Below the pieces are notes generated by a model. That model was not told the origin of the DNA, ran no database searches, and saw nothing but the letters and a program-made list of their open reading frames with translations. A DNA stretch of 64,000 nucleotides from contig JAPDRN010000050.1 in assembly GCA_030247855.1 (NCBI GenBank), positions 62,001 through 126,000 on the forward strand. Direction: 5' to 3'. The position numbers and the translations under genes are program-made. This document shows, one piece after another, positions 43,844 through 54,800 of this stretch (within the stretch, counting starts at the first letter, position 1; each line of letters opens with the position of its first letter). This DNA comes from Knufia peltigerae. Lineage: Eukaryota > Ascomycota > Eurotiomycetes > Chaetothyriales > Trichomeriaceae.

Positions 43844-46562
43844 ATGGCAAGGTCGACGAGAGCTAACACTCCACTCGCGCCAGAACAACCGACTAGGAGG
43901 CAGCCCAAACGAGGTGCATCCAGCGAGCCGGAACCAAAGCCAGCCACCGTCGGTACTACCAAAAGTGGCAAAGGCAAAAGGGGACGTCCTAAGGCCTTGG
44001 ACCCCATCCCGGAAAAGTCGCCAAGTCCAAAGGCAAGTGGTCCTAGTCCAAAAGCCGGATCAGACAACAGGGACGCCAAGGACAACGGCGACTTAGATGA
44101 ACCACAAGTCAACCTCGAGGATTTGAGTCCGACTCTTTCAACGGGGCCGGAATTCAAGGCAGCTGTGCGCCCCGACCCCGAGGCGATCAAGGCAGCAGTC
44201 AAGACTGTATATCATCCCGATCCACGCGGCTTCAAGAACAAAAACGGCACCCAATGCTATCGCAACGCCTTGATTGTGACGTTGCTATCGAGCAGTAAAC
44301 TCATGTCGTGGATTGAGCATCGTTATATTCCGAACCTCCAAGCCGGGGGGGTGACCATTGACAGTGTCGTCGCCAAAAAGGGCTCCAAGGCCGGTAAGAA
44401 ACCACAGCGCGTCCTCTACACCGATTTCTGGTGCGAATTGAATGCTCTGCATACCGTGTGGTGTGATAGCAGCTTGGACCAGAAGGACCTCGACAAGGCC
44501 ATGGATGTTCTCTGGAAGTGGTTGCAGAAGGAAGACAGCAGCGGCGTTGTTACGAATAGGTGGGCACCTAGATTCAAGGGACACCAAGATGCCATAGAGT
44601 TCCTGGCATGGTGCGTGGAATTGGCCACCCAGCAGCTGGAGAGGTTTGTCCAACTTCAAGCCCAGGGGGTCTCCGGGAGCAATGTGCCACCGTAAGTACC
44701 TCTTCCTTGTTTCCAACCGGCCTGTTCGTTTGTCCCGACCGGCGCTTTGTTGTTGATCGTCTTGCTCAGAGCGGTCTCGAGACCCGAAAGACTAATTGCT
44801 AATCTCGATCCTCTCATTATGCAGGTTGGATCCCATACAACGGAGTCTCTTGGAAAGCGTTAGTATCAATGAAATAATCGGATTTGAACACACAACCCGC
44901 GGTCTTTGCGTTGTGTGCGGTGGTCTGCGGGAAGGCGAAGATGCCCGATCCAAATACCGTGTCGAGCGCCCGGACGCAGATTGGCGGTGGATAGTGTCAT
45001 TGGGCGAATCTGCCGACGACGGCCAACCAGCGGCCAAGTCCTCAGACCCGAGAAAGATTGAAGACCTCATCCAAGGAGAAATGAAGGCATTGGCAAATGG
45101 TCAGAGATGCAGCGTCTGCTATTCGGAGTGGGAGGCCATGAAGGACAAACGCCTCGCCAAGGCGGAGAAGAGAGGCGGGAAGGAGGAAAGAAGGAAAGAA
45201 TACAAGAGGATCATGGCTGAGCTCGAGCCAATCCTTGCTAGAAAGAGCACACAGTGGAGACGGTTTCAAGTCCTGCCCGAAGTGTTGATCATCCAGCTCA
45301 AGCGCTTTAAATCCGAGATGCTGAGGACCAGTACGGGGACAGGCATGGTGACGTCCAAGAATGACACGCCAGTGGCCTTCGACGAGTATCTTGACCTGAA
45401 ATCCTTTATCGAACATCGTGTCGAAGAGGAGGTAGCGGTCAGCGGGTCTACCAGGTATCGCTTGACCGGCATCATCAATCATTACGGAATTTTGGATGTT
45501 GGGCATTACATTGCCGACGTCAGAATCGATGATACCTGGCACGAGCTCAATGACGCAAGGGTCAAGCCCGAGGCTGATTTGCAGGCATTCTTGCAAAATC
45601 AACGTTGGGGTCCGTATGTGCTCTTGTATGAGAGGTGTGCTATTGGGGATGACGCTGGAGCCGACATTGTGGGTTCTGGCGAGAAAGACGACGATGCCAG
45701 TGCCAACGCTAACGCCAACGTTAATGTCACGGTTACTGCCACTGGCAAAGGTGACGGTGGTGACGATGACGGCGACGGCGATGACAGTGATGATGCTGAT
45801 GATGACAACAAGGGCAGCCGCAATGACAACAAGCCGACGGGCAAGGGCAAGGGCAAAGAGAAGGATCACAAACATGATAGCCCCGATCGAGCCGCAGCGG
45901 CCGTGCCACCGCAAAGCCCATTGCTCCCTGTGGTTCAGGGGTTCGGCCAGTCCAGGGCATTCGGTATCCAAATCGCTCAGGACGCCCTTCAAAAGGGCCA
46001 AATTTCCCTTAAGGTGCGCGCCACCATCAATGGCTGCGTTATCCATTTCCCAACTTACGTCCTGAGCGGGTGTGGTATGGAACACGGCCAAAATGGTCGA
46101 CAGACCGCTGAGGTCGACATGGTCCTACGCGACCATGAAGATGCCGAGGCGCAGATCATGGGACGGGCACTCTTGACACTTGTCCCAACGCGTGCCGAAG
46201 CAGGTGGGCGCGATGGAATTGTTGAGCCGGCGAAAAGCAGCAGCACCAGCAAGAAACGGAAGCGTCAGGGGAACGGTGAGCCTGTGAAGAGCAGCCCTGG
46301 GAAGAAAAGAAAGGGTAATGAGGCGAAGCCTTCCCCTAATAGTCAGAAAGGCAAGCGAGGCAGCGGAAGTAGTGGTGGAAAGTCGCCACGGTCAAGCCCA
46401 CGGACACGGGCATCTCCTCGTTCGCCGATCGAGCCTCCCAGCTCGGACAACTGGAAAACGAAACCTATCGATGGGCCTGGCTTGGACTATGAACCTACTC
46501 CCAGGAATTTGAGAGGCAAGTCGAAAGATTCGGACTTTGCATCGTTATTTGGAAGTCCTTAG
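43844..46562 (+). CDS. USP-type ubiquitin-specific protease, two exons
   Basis: A predicted 861-residue deubiquitinase of peptidase family C19, from exons 43844-44691 and 44825-46562 (133-base intron, GTAAGT and ATGCAG ends). A basic N-terminal tail with a PKRGASSEPEP/GKGKRGRPK patch is followed by a catalytic domain from about residue 130. The Cys box is NKNGTQCYRNALIV (C138), where most USPs have GNTCYMN. The His box is ILDVGHYIADVRIDDTWHEL (H510). Zinc-binding CxxC pairs flank the middle (CVVCGG, CSVC). After ~560, an acidic and low-complexity linker (NANANVNVTV, DDDGDGDDSDDADDD) leads to a Lys/Ser-rich nuclear-type tail (KKRKRQG, GKKRKG). A nuclear role is likely; targets unknown. Confidence 0.85.
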
Positions 46563-46836
46563 GATTGAGAAAGGGCGTTGGGGTTTGGGTGATGCATGAA
46601 GAGAAATGAGAGTTGTGTTCGTATAGACATCCTTTAGAAAAGAGACAGAATGGGGCGGGGAACTGGCGCTGGGTGTTCGCTGTTGTTGTACTGACCGAGA
46701 CTAATTCGTAATGTGTATTTCCTTTCGGTAGAGCTTCAATGGATCATTCTGTTCGACGCTTTGAGCGATCATGGGAATATGATTGTGCTTTATGCGAGTG
46801 CTGCTCCAGGCAGGACGAGGGCTCATCCTAACCGGT

Positions 46837-47790
46837 TCACGATCGTCGGCGATCATGATCAATCCGAGCTCGCTCCCTTTTGGGTCGTTCTCGGGCATCA
46901 TAGTCGTCCTCAACCTCAAGACGGCTACGATGATGACGGCGGTGTCGGTGATGGTGATGATGCTTGTGTTCACGGCTCTGTCTCGGTCCATGATCGTCGT
47001 TGTCATCACGATCGCTGTCCTTTGGATACCCTTGATCCAGATCAAAGTCATCGAGACTGTCCAGATCGTCATCTTTCTGGAGATCATCCCTCTTTCGTCG
47101 CCCTCGTCTCCTCTGCCTGGCGAGATCCTCAACTTCTCTCAGATCTCGCTCCCGCTGATCCATCCATTCTTTTCTATGCCTCTCCGCTTCTCTGAGCTGT
47201 TTCACGCCCTTCTTCATCGCAGCCAGAGGATCATTCGCTGCAACACGCGCTGCTTCACGCTCCTGCCGCCGAGGGGAGTCGTTGCCCCATGAGTCTCGAG
47301 TCGGCGGCCCCGCCTCGGCTCCAGGTGTGCTACTATACCAGGGCTTGTCTCCCGAATTCTTACCCTTACCTGCAGCATGTGAGAGGTAAACTGTGAAAGG
47401 GTCCTCATCTACACGCGCCTTCTTGTTTGAGGATTCTGGCACGGGAATCAGCGAGAAGTTCCCCTTTGCATCAACCAGCTTGTCTATGCGCCTCACGTCG
47501 GGCTGCTTGGCCAGACGAATATCTCGATCGGTGTCGTCCTCCCCGGGAAGCTTGCGTTTACGCTTGTACGAGGAGGAGGAGGAGTGTGCGTCTATCCGAG
47601 ACCCGGGGTCTTGCAGAAGAGAAGCCTCGCCGCGCAGGAGGCGCAGCCTGTTATCGGATTCATGATCTCGTTGTCTCGCCTCTTGTTCTTCTTCGTGACG
47701 TTTTGCTTCGGCTTCATCTCGACGAACTCTTTCGATGTTGGCGGGATTGTAGACGTTCCATGATTTCTTTCCGAGAAGATGGAGAGGCAT
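46837..47790 (-). CDS. LENG1-like CIR_N-domain nuclear protein
   Basis: A predicted 317-residue single-exon protein. The N-terminus LHLLGKKSWNVYNPANIERV followed by RRDEAEAKRHEEEQEARQRD is the CIR_N domain found in LENG1, Cwc25 and related spliceosome-associated factors. The rest is strongly charged (Arg/Glu/Asp, a His/Arg run HKHHHHHRHRRHHRSR) and probably disordered or coiled coil. I chose the ATG at 47790, two residues before the conserved block; the upstream in-frame codons lack an ATG. A role in pre-mRNA splicing is inferred from the family. The gene is divergent from SEC18, with 352 bases between, in which I see no further feature. Confidence 0.8.
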   Translation of the reverse strand: MPLHLLGKKSWNVYNPANIERVRRDEAEAKRHEEEQEARQRDHESDNRLRLLRGEASLLQDPGSRIDAHSSSSSYKRKRKLPGEDDTDRDIRLAKQPDVRRIDKLVDAKGNFSLIPVPESSNKKARVDEDPFTVYLSHAAGKGKNSGDKPWYSSTPGAEAGPPTRDSWGNDSPRRQEREAARVAANDPLAAMKKGVKQLREAERHRKEWMDQRERDLREVEDLARQRRRGRRKRDDLQKDDDLDSLDDFDLDQGYPKDSDRDDNDDHGPRQSREHKHHHHHRHRRHHRSRLEVEDDYDARERPKRERARIDHDRRRS

Positions 47791-48142
47791 TGGCGGGTGC
47801 TGTTCACAGCGCACAGAATCGTCAGCGTTGAGGGAGATCAATTAAAGCCAGTGATGTTGCGGGGGCAGATGTACCTGGGGTACCTAGATACGGAGGAGCA
47901 TGAGGCTGACGAATCTCAGGCAAGGCTGCAACATGCATAAAAGCGGCCAGATCGCTGCGTCTTTAGGGACCAATAGGTATGAGGGGCTGCCTAAACTTGG
48001 GGGCGCAGCGGCCACCGTTGCCAAACAGAACAGACAATGAAAGTGAGACGCAACTTGTGCCATATTACAACAGTACGGACCATAATCACAATCTGTCTCC
48101 CTGCTATTTTCTTTCTCAGCAACTTCTCTGGTTTTCCAAGCG

Positions 48143-50692
48143 ATGTCATTTTTCAACAAGAACAGTCTATTCGGTAACAATGGGCCTCAGCCACCACCTC
48201 GAGACCCTTACGGTCAACAGCAACCACCGGCCATGCGAGGTGGCCGTCCAGGTTATGGCGGACCAAGTCCCTACGATACTCCCATGAACATGAACGGTGG
48301 CTACGATGCCGGCCCTCCTCCTCCCAGACAACAACAACAACCTGGTTTCCGATCATCACCTCGGCCTCATCAGAGAACCTCGAGTAAAGGTGGTTCAAGA
48401 GGAGGCCATGTCCTGACACTTCAACCTGCGAAGAGTCCTGACAATACATTCACTTTTAGAAATCTGGTCGCTGTTTCAACCCAGGATATCCCGCCTTCAT
48501 CGGATGGCACCGACATCTTCATCATCATCAATGGCATGTTCGTTGTGACGGCGAGGCCACTTGATGCGTTTCCGCGCGGAAACATCGGTCTCTCAGAACC
48601 TCAGAGGTCATGGATGGGCGTGGCGTTGACAGATCAAGTGAGCGCAGAATTGTACGATCCATTCGCTCAGGGTGGACAGGCATACATTGGTTCTATGGAT
48701 ATAGAGATTGGGTTTGCGAGTACGAGAAAAGTAACGGACGTTCCTTATGACCAGGACGACCTTGCAAAGGAAATCACAAAGGTGAGCGACTTGAGATTTT
48801 GGGCAGGCTGTCAAGAGTTCTTATGCTGACCATTCATACAGTTGTTCAACAGCCAGATGTTTGCACCGAGTCAACGTTTCTTGATGGATCTCAAGAGTGT
48901 CCCTTTGAACATGACTGTCAAGACGGTGCAATTAGCAGATTTTAGCGAAAAGTCCGCTCCAACGACATCAGATCCCATGGCTCGAGGTATACTTACACCA
49001 CAGACTCAGATCAATTTTTTCAAGGATGGCAGAACACCAATCAATCTTAAAGCGTCTTCTCGGAGGCCAGCGGCTAACTCGATCATCGCCCCGGATTTCA
49101 AGTTTGAAGATATGGGCATCGGTGGTCTTGACAAGGAGTTTGCAACCATTTTCAGACGAGCCTTTGCATCACGTGTCTTCCCGCCTGGACTGGTCGAGAA
49201 GTTAGGTATTCAACACGTCAAGGGTATCTTGCTGTACGGTCCACCTGGTACGGGAAAGACGTTGATTGCCCGACAAATTGGCAAGATGTTGAATGCCCGA
49301 GAACCGAAGGTTATCAATGGCCCGGAGGTACTGAATAAGTTTGTCGGTCAGTCGGAAGAAAACATTCGCAAGCTGTTCGCCGATGCCGAAAAGGAATATA
49401 AAGAGAAAGGTGACGAATCCGGTCTGCACATCATCATCTTTGATGAATTGGATGCCGTGTGCAAACAGAGAGGAAGCGGCGCAGGAGGTGGTACGGGTGT
49501 GGGAGACAGTGTGGTTAACCAGCTGTTGGCCAAACTTGATGGTGTGGACCAACTCAACAACATCTTGTTGATCGGAATGACGAATCGAAAGGACATGATT
49601 GATGATGCACTACTGCGACCTGGTCGTCTCGAAGTCCACTTGGAGATCGCTCTTCCCGACGAGCATGGCAGAGCCCAGATCCTAAAGATCCACACGCACA
49701 GAATGCAGCAAAATAAAGTGTTGGATCGTGATGTTGATATACTGGAGCTTGCACATCGAACGAAGAACTTTTCTGGTGCTGAATTGAACGGTCTAGTCAA
49801 GGCAGCCACCTCATTTGCGTTCAACCGACATATTAAGGTCGGCACCGTGGCTGGTATCAGCGATGACGTGGCCGATATGAAGGTGAACAAGACAGACTTT
49901 GAAAACGCATTGGAAGAAGTTAAACCGGCTTTTGGTGTATCAGAAGAGGAATTGCAATATTGCATCCGGGGAGGAGTAATACATTACTCGCCTTACATCA
50001 AGGACGTTCTTGAGGAAGGCAAATTGTTTGTTGAGCAGGTCCGACAACCAAATTCGACACCCTTGTTCTCGGTCTGCTTACACGGTCCTCCTGGGTCTGG
50101 CAAGACAGCTTTGGCAGCCAAGATTGCAATCGACTCTGGATATCCCTTCATCAAGCTAGTCAGCACAAAGGACACCTTGGAGATGAACGAACCTCAGAAA
50201 ATCTCACACCTCAGCAAGATCTTCAGTGATGCATACAAGAGTCCAATGAGTTGTGTTGTCATTGATGACATCGAAGAGTTGATCGAATGGACACCCATTG
50301 GGCCTCGATTCAGCAATGGTATCCTCAAGAGTCTTGTTGCGTTGCTACGGAAAGCACCTCCTCCAGGCCGGAGTTTGTTGATTATAGCAACAGCAACTGA
50401 ACGAAGTGTACTCCAACAACTGGATTTCTGGAGACATTTCAACAGCGATATCCCGGTTGCAAATGTTCGCACTTACGAGGAATTGAGACATGTCATGAAA
50501 GATACAAAGGTGTTTGGTAGTGAAGATGCGACCAAGGCGATTACGGAGATCAAGGACATCACCCGATCCGAAGAAGTCGGCGTGGGCATCAAACATGTTT
50601 TGCAGGCCATTGAGACTGCCAAGCATGATAGTGACTTGGTCAGTAGATTTGCCGGGACAATGTCCAGGGCTATTGCTGAGAGGGGGCAATAA
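48143..50692 (+). CDS. SEC18: SEC18/NSF AAA ATPase, two exons
   Basis: A predicted 829-residue hexameric AAA ATPase that, with alpha-SNAP (Sec17), disassembles SNARE complexes after membrane fusion. Exons are 48143-48781 and 48842-50692, with a 60-base intron (GTGAGC and ATACAG). A Pro/Gln/Gly-rich disordered N-tail (about 85 residues, longer than in yeast) precedes the N domain. D1 has Walker A YGPPGTGKT (about residue 345) and Walker B IIIFDELDAVC, with the arginine-finger region DDALLRPGRLEVHLEIALPD. D2 has Walker A HGPPGSGKT (about residue 628) but a degenerate Walker B (CVVIDDIEELIEW), as expected for the D2 ring of NSF. Intact and essential by family knowledge. Confidence 0.97.
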
Positions 50693-51477
50693 GTTGAGGT
50701 TGTGTCCATGTCAGTGTATGATTTATGAGTACAAACAGACTGTGATAGATTCTGTGTATAGACGAAGAAATTCTTTGTGTTGGTTGGTAGCAAGCTGTGA
50801 ATATGGCCATGACAGGATACAATTCTCAATTCCTTAGGTGGTCTCCACGTACGGAGTACCGACTATTCGTCTGTCTACAGTACCTACCTTACTCCGTACT
50901 CGGTAACAAAATGTGCCTTCTGTACAATGTTCCAGGCCCCGCCAGGCTGGAATCCGAAGACGTGGATCCCCCCTCCGCAATTTCACAGATGGGTATTTAC
51001 CATGGTTTTTTTTGGTGGTCCCTTTTAAAACATATTGTACTCGCACTTTTCACTAATACTGTATCCGTACTCCGTACTCCCACACAGTACGGAGTACGGA
51101 GTACATCCCGTAAATACTCCGTCAGTATGGTCAAGTGTGATCCGGAGTACACCCATCCTGCAGAACGGATCTTGCGGGGATCTCTCCTTCGATCACGAAC
51201 GAGTACTACTCGGTAGGTATTTTATTGGAAACGCCGGCACCACAAATGATAATTTTCATATATATATATACTGTGCACTACCTATCGTACACTTTTGACC
51301 GTCTTGAATTTTTTCTCTTTCTCCTTCCGATAGTTGGGTCAAGAATACGAATAAAAAAAAGGACAAAGACGAAACCGTTCTTCACGACTTGAAACCATCG
51401 AATACGTTCCTCACAGATAGACCTTACCATACTGTTTTTGTCGATTTCCCAAAAAGATCGGATCAGAAGCGAAAAAG
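50693..51477. other. Intergenic rich in GTACTCCGTAC palindromes
   Basis: About 0.79 kb containing at least six variants of TACGGAGTAC/GTACTCCGTA (near 50850, 50890, 51070, 51090, 51112 and 51142). One long perfect hairpin is listed separately. No gene was recognised. Confidence 0.6.
51064..51100. repeat. Perfect 15-base inverted repeat (TACGGAGTAC type)
   Basis: Left arm TCCGTACTCCGTACT (51064-51078) and right arm AGTACGGAGTACGGA (51086-51100) are exact reverse complements around the 7-base loop CCCACAC. The same decanucleotide core recurs elsewhere in the window (for example about 7099, 16818 and 58075), so this is a dispersed motif rather than a gene-specific terminator. Confidence 0.85.
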
Positions 51478-52598
51478 ATGGGTGACTCGGACGGCCAAAA
51501 AGTGACACCCTTCGAACATGGAGTCTTTTTACCAAACGGTCAAAACACCGATCCACCTTTACCGGCCGACGACCCTACGATAGGTTACAAACTGAACCAT
51601 TTCATGATGAGGATCCGAGATCCCAAGGAGAGTATGAAGTTTTATATCGATTTGATGGGGATGAGGACGGTTTTTACGTGAGTGCCTGCCCAAAAATCAC
51701 TCCTGTTTCAGCGCGCAAAAAGGTGTCTCAAGAACCATCCACCCACCGGCTCCGGAGTTGATTGAAAGACGAGAGATGAATCCAATCCTGGTGTCGTGGT
51801 CGTCAATGGCAAGGTTGATGTCTCGACTGGAATCTCTACCGACTGCAGAGTGTCCAATATGAAGATGAATTTGACCTGACATTTTTACTTCTTCGTCATC
51901 TTCCTTCTCCTTTATCATTTTGTCCACCTACACCTCCCTCTCATCCACAGTCACTTGTTCGATCATGACTTGTCAACCCTTCAATCGACGATCAATCTAA
52001 TCTTTCCGCTCGTTCTATATTCCCAGATTGAACGTCGGCCCTTTTACAATTTATTACCTGGGTTACCCTCAGACGGACGAACACCGAGCCGACCTACCCA
52101 AGTTCGGCCTCGACACTGCCACGAACCTCCAACACACTTTGGGTCTGTTGGAGCTCTACCACGTCCATGGGTCCGAGAAGCAAGAACCCGGTTACTACTC
52201 GACCGGCAACACTCCTCCCGCCCTGGGGTTCGGACACTTGGGGTTCACCGTGCCCGACGTCCCCGCGGCGTTGAAAAGGCTCAAGGAAAACGGGGTCCAC
52301 GTCATCAAAGACCTCGGGGTCTGTGACAGACCTTCCATCCCCATCAGTGATTGGGAGAACGAACGGGGAGTGGGTGTCGAGGTCAAAGGAACCGAATCGG
52401 AGATTCATCAAGAGTACGCAAAGGTTTTCACCAAGATTGCTTTTGTCAGGGATCCGGTATGTTTTGTTTTCGTTTTACATTTTTATCCATCGAACAAAAT
52501 TGTCCCATTGTGAACAGTGACTGATTTTTGTTTCCCGTGACAAGGATGGATATATTGTCGAATTGGTACCCCAAAATGTGGACCCAAAGAATCCTTAG
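51478..52598 (+). CDS. Glyoxalase I (lactoylglutathione lyase), three exons
   Basis: A predicted 227-residue metalloenzyme that converts the methylglyoxal-glutathione hemithioacetal to S-lactoylglutathione. Exons are 51478-51677, 52027-52456 and 52545-52598. Intron 1 is 349 bases, much longer than its neighbours; intron 2 is 88. The first beta-alpha module has LNHFMMRIRDPKESMKFYID and GMRTVFTLNVGPFTIYYLGY. The middle has TLGLLELYHVHGSE, and GFGHLGFTVPDVPAALKRL opens the second module. The last exon supplies DGYIVELVPQN with the metal-ligand Glu. Metal ligands in the family are His/Gln and Glu on each module; the positions fit. Length is close to the single-domain mammalian form (yeast GLO1 is a fused double). 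Confidence 0.9.
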
Positions 52599-53243
52599 AC
52601 AAGACCATCTTTGGTCGTGTGTACCATTCATGTGACAATCAACACAGACGATTGGTGTGTCGAAAGTATCGCCGGAATATGACCGAGTACTAGGGAAAAC
52701 ATCAGCATAGTACAGGGGGAAAAATTGTATATTCAGGGGAAGAAGAATGGCATGGCATGAAAATGAAAATGAAAATGCAAATGTGTAGCAATGCACCATC
52801 TCAGGAGAAAAGGCATGAGACAAAGGGGTGGAAGTGGCAGCGGTGATGGTCATACTGCCTACCTTGGCTATAAACCACCGTGTACATAACGAACAATACA
52901 ATCGAATATTGGGCATCAAATGCCCGAAGAGAACAAGTCCCATAACGCCTCCCTCCCTTCTTCCTCTTCCTCCCCTGTGCTCCTTTCCACAGCCCCGTCA
53001 TCACCCTCACCCTCACCCTCATGGCTACAACACCACCCTGTACTTCTACTGGATTTGTGTTTCGATACTGTCAATGAATCTTGATTTGATCGTGAATTGT
53101 GATTGAAATTACATTTGAAATAATTTATGTTTTAAAACCTGGCGAGATATTCTCGACGAACAATTTGCTTGGCCGACTGCTCCCGCAAGGGTACTCCCCC
53201 GTCACACAAGAGAGGAGTTGAAAAAAGTGTGAAGGTGAAAAAA
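52599..53243. other. Intergenic
   Basis: About 0.65 kb between convergent glyoxalase and AsaB-like genes. It contains short ATGAAA and CTCACC simple repeats (near 52755 and 53002). Nothing else was recognised. Confidence 0.5.
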
Positions 53244-54158
53244 TCAACCGTAAACCAAGGCTCTGACCTCGATGCTCTCTCTTCCCTTGGCCCCCTGGGG
53301 GGTTCTGGGGTCGACGAACGCCGTGTGAGGCACCCTCTGCCCGACGCCTCCCCGACTGTCGAAACACTTGAGGAGCAACCTCTCGTCGTTGTCCATGCCC
53401 GACCAGTAGTAAAACTTTTGGTCGGGGTTGTGCCTCACGGCGGCCGTCTCGCCCGTGCGGTGGGGGTACCTGTGCTCGACGGGCACCAGGTCCGAATCGT
53501 CGACCGTGTCGGCCGAGGCGAAACCCAGAGGGTGCGCGACGACGGTGCCGTTGATGGGTCTCCACACGTTGATGATCCGGTACCTTTGACCTTCACCGAG
53601 CAACTCGTCGGCCCGGTCGGGGTCGTGCAACTTGACCCGCCACCGGGTCGACCGCTCCGTCTGGTCCACGTGGACCCTGGTCACGGGGGCCCGGGGAGCG
53701 TCCGGGTTCGACCGTCGGACGGTGTGGTCGAAGATGGTGACCTTGTGGGCGCCGGGGACGACGTCCAACAACAGCCTTTCGACTTCGGGGTAGTACACCC
53801 TCTTGATGTGGTCGTCGTCGACGAACTCCGTCTCCCCCGAGGCCGCCACGCCCTTGACGGCTTGAAAGGCGTCCTTGTCCAGACTGAAATCTTCCTCCCG
53901 ACCTCGGACGTCGTTCACCTCGACCTCGACCACGTCCTCGCCAAAGTTGCGCTGGGGTCGACCCTCGGGTGGCTTCTCGACGTAATTGTGAGGAGGGCTG
54001 CCGTCTTCGGGGTCCCGGAAAAAGTTGAGTTTGGTCCTGACCGGACCTCGCGGCACATGTTGATCATTCGAGGAAGAGGTAGAACCTTGAACTCCCGAGA
54101 GAGTCGTCGCGGCCGTGGGGGCGAGGCTGGTCTGGGTGGTGGTAGTGGTTGATGACAT
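53244..54158 (-). CDS. AsaB/CmcJ-like hydroxylase/desaturase
   Basis: A predicted 304-residue single-exon member of the fungal asaB hydroxylase/desaturase family (related to CmcJ and GA4 desaturase annotations), probable 2-oxoglutarate/iron oxygenases used in small-molecule tailoring. After a Ser/Thr-rich N-tail the core begins at KLNFFRDPEDGSPPHNYVEK. It contains LLDVVPGAHKVTIFDHTVR, APVTRVHVDQTE, YRIINVWRPINGTVVAHPLG and the diagnostic C-terminus RVPHTAFVDPRTP...RESIEVRALVYG. The HVD triplet and a later His are candidate metal ligands. The coding sequence is clearly more GC-rich than its AT-rich flanks and leaves a long antisense frame open. No biosynthetic partner genes lie next to it. Confidence 0.85.
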   Translation of the reverse strand: MSSTTTTTQTSLAPTAATTLSGVQGSTSSSNDQHVPRGPVRTKLNFFRDPEDGSPPHNYVEKPPEGRPQRNFGEDVVEVEVNDVRGREEDFSLDKDAFQAVKGVAASGETEFVDDDHIKRVYYPEVERLLLDVVPGAHKVTIFDHTVRRSNPDAPRAPVTRVHVDQTERSTRWRVKLHDPDRADELLGEGQRYRIINVWRPINGTVVAHPLGFASADTVDDSDLVPVEHRYPHRTGETAAVRHNPDQKFYYWSGMDNDERLLLKCFDSRGGVGQRVPHTAFVDPRTPQGAKGRESIEVRALVYG

Positions 54159-54800
54159 TGCTGTGCTCCGCAGGTACTCACGTACTCTCGCGAAAAAGGG
54201 CAGTCAGTCAGTCAGTGGTGACAAGTATGAAAGCAAGAATACTCTCTGCTTTATACTGAAAGTGTAAGTACAGGTGAGATCAGGAAACCCCGAATCACCC
54301 CGTGATATATACCTGACCAAAGGGTACTCTGTAAGTCTATGCGTAAACGAGCACGCAATGCGACATATTAGAAATCCATTCAAAAGAATATAATCATCCT
54401 TCATTATTAGTCGTAACCGTAACAAAAATCATTCATCATCATTGGGTGGCGTCATTGGGCCGAGGGAAACAATGCCGGTCACTGTTTTTTCCCCGCATCG
54501 CCGTTTTATCGGGACCAAGGGCAGAGTGGAACTGATGACATACAGTACGAATACGAGTACCTACTCTGCAACAGCCCATACAGTACGAAGTTCTCCATCC
54601 TGCGAATGGATTAAGCAAATAATGATGGTACGGTAAATCATTCGCTATATACCAAAACAAGACCGAGGAGGTCACTCATCTCTTTCGTCGAATCGTGCAG
54701 ATACCAGCGACGATTAATTGGCACTTGACGGCGTCATATGCATTGCGCTCGACCAAGATCCGTCGTCATCACTCTGGTTGTTCCCTTCGGTACAGGTTTT
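54159..54800. other. Intergenic
   Basis: About 0.64 kb upstream of the AsaB-like gene and downstream of the cyclin gene, both on the minus strand. It has some TACGAATACGAGTAC words near 54543. No gene was recognised. Confidence 0.5.

Noticed and set aside
53169..54152. 327-codon plus-strand frame opposite the AsaB-like gene
   Set aside because: Val/Asp/Arg-rich shadow of a GC-rich coding sequence; no domain, while the minus strand matches a known family end to end.
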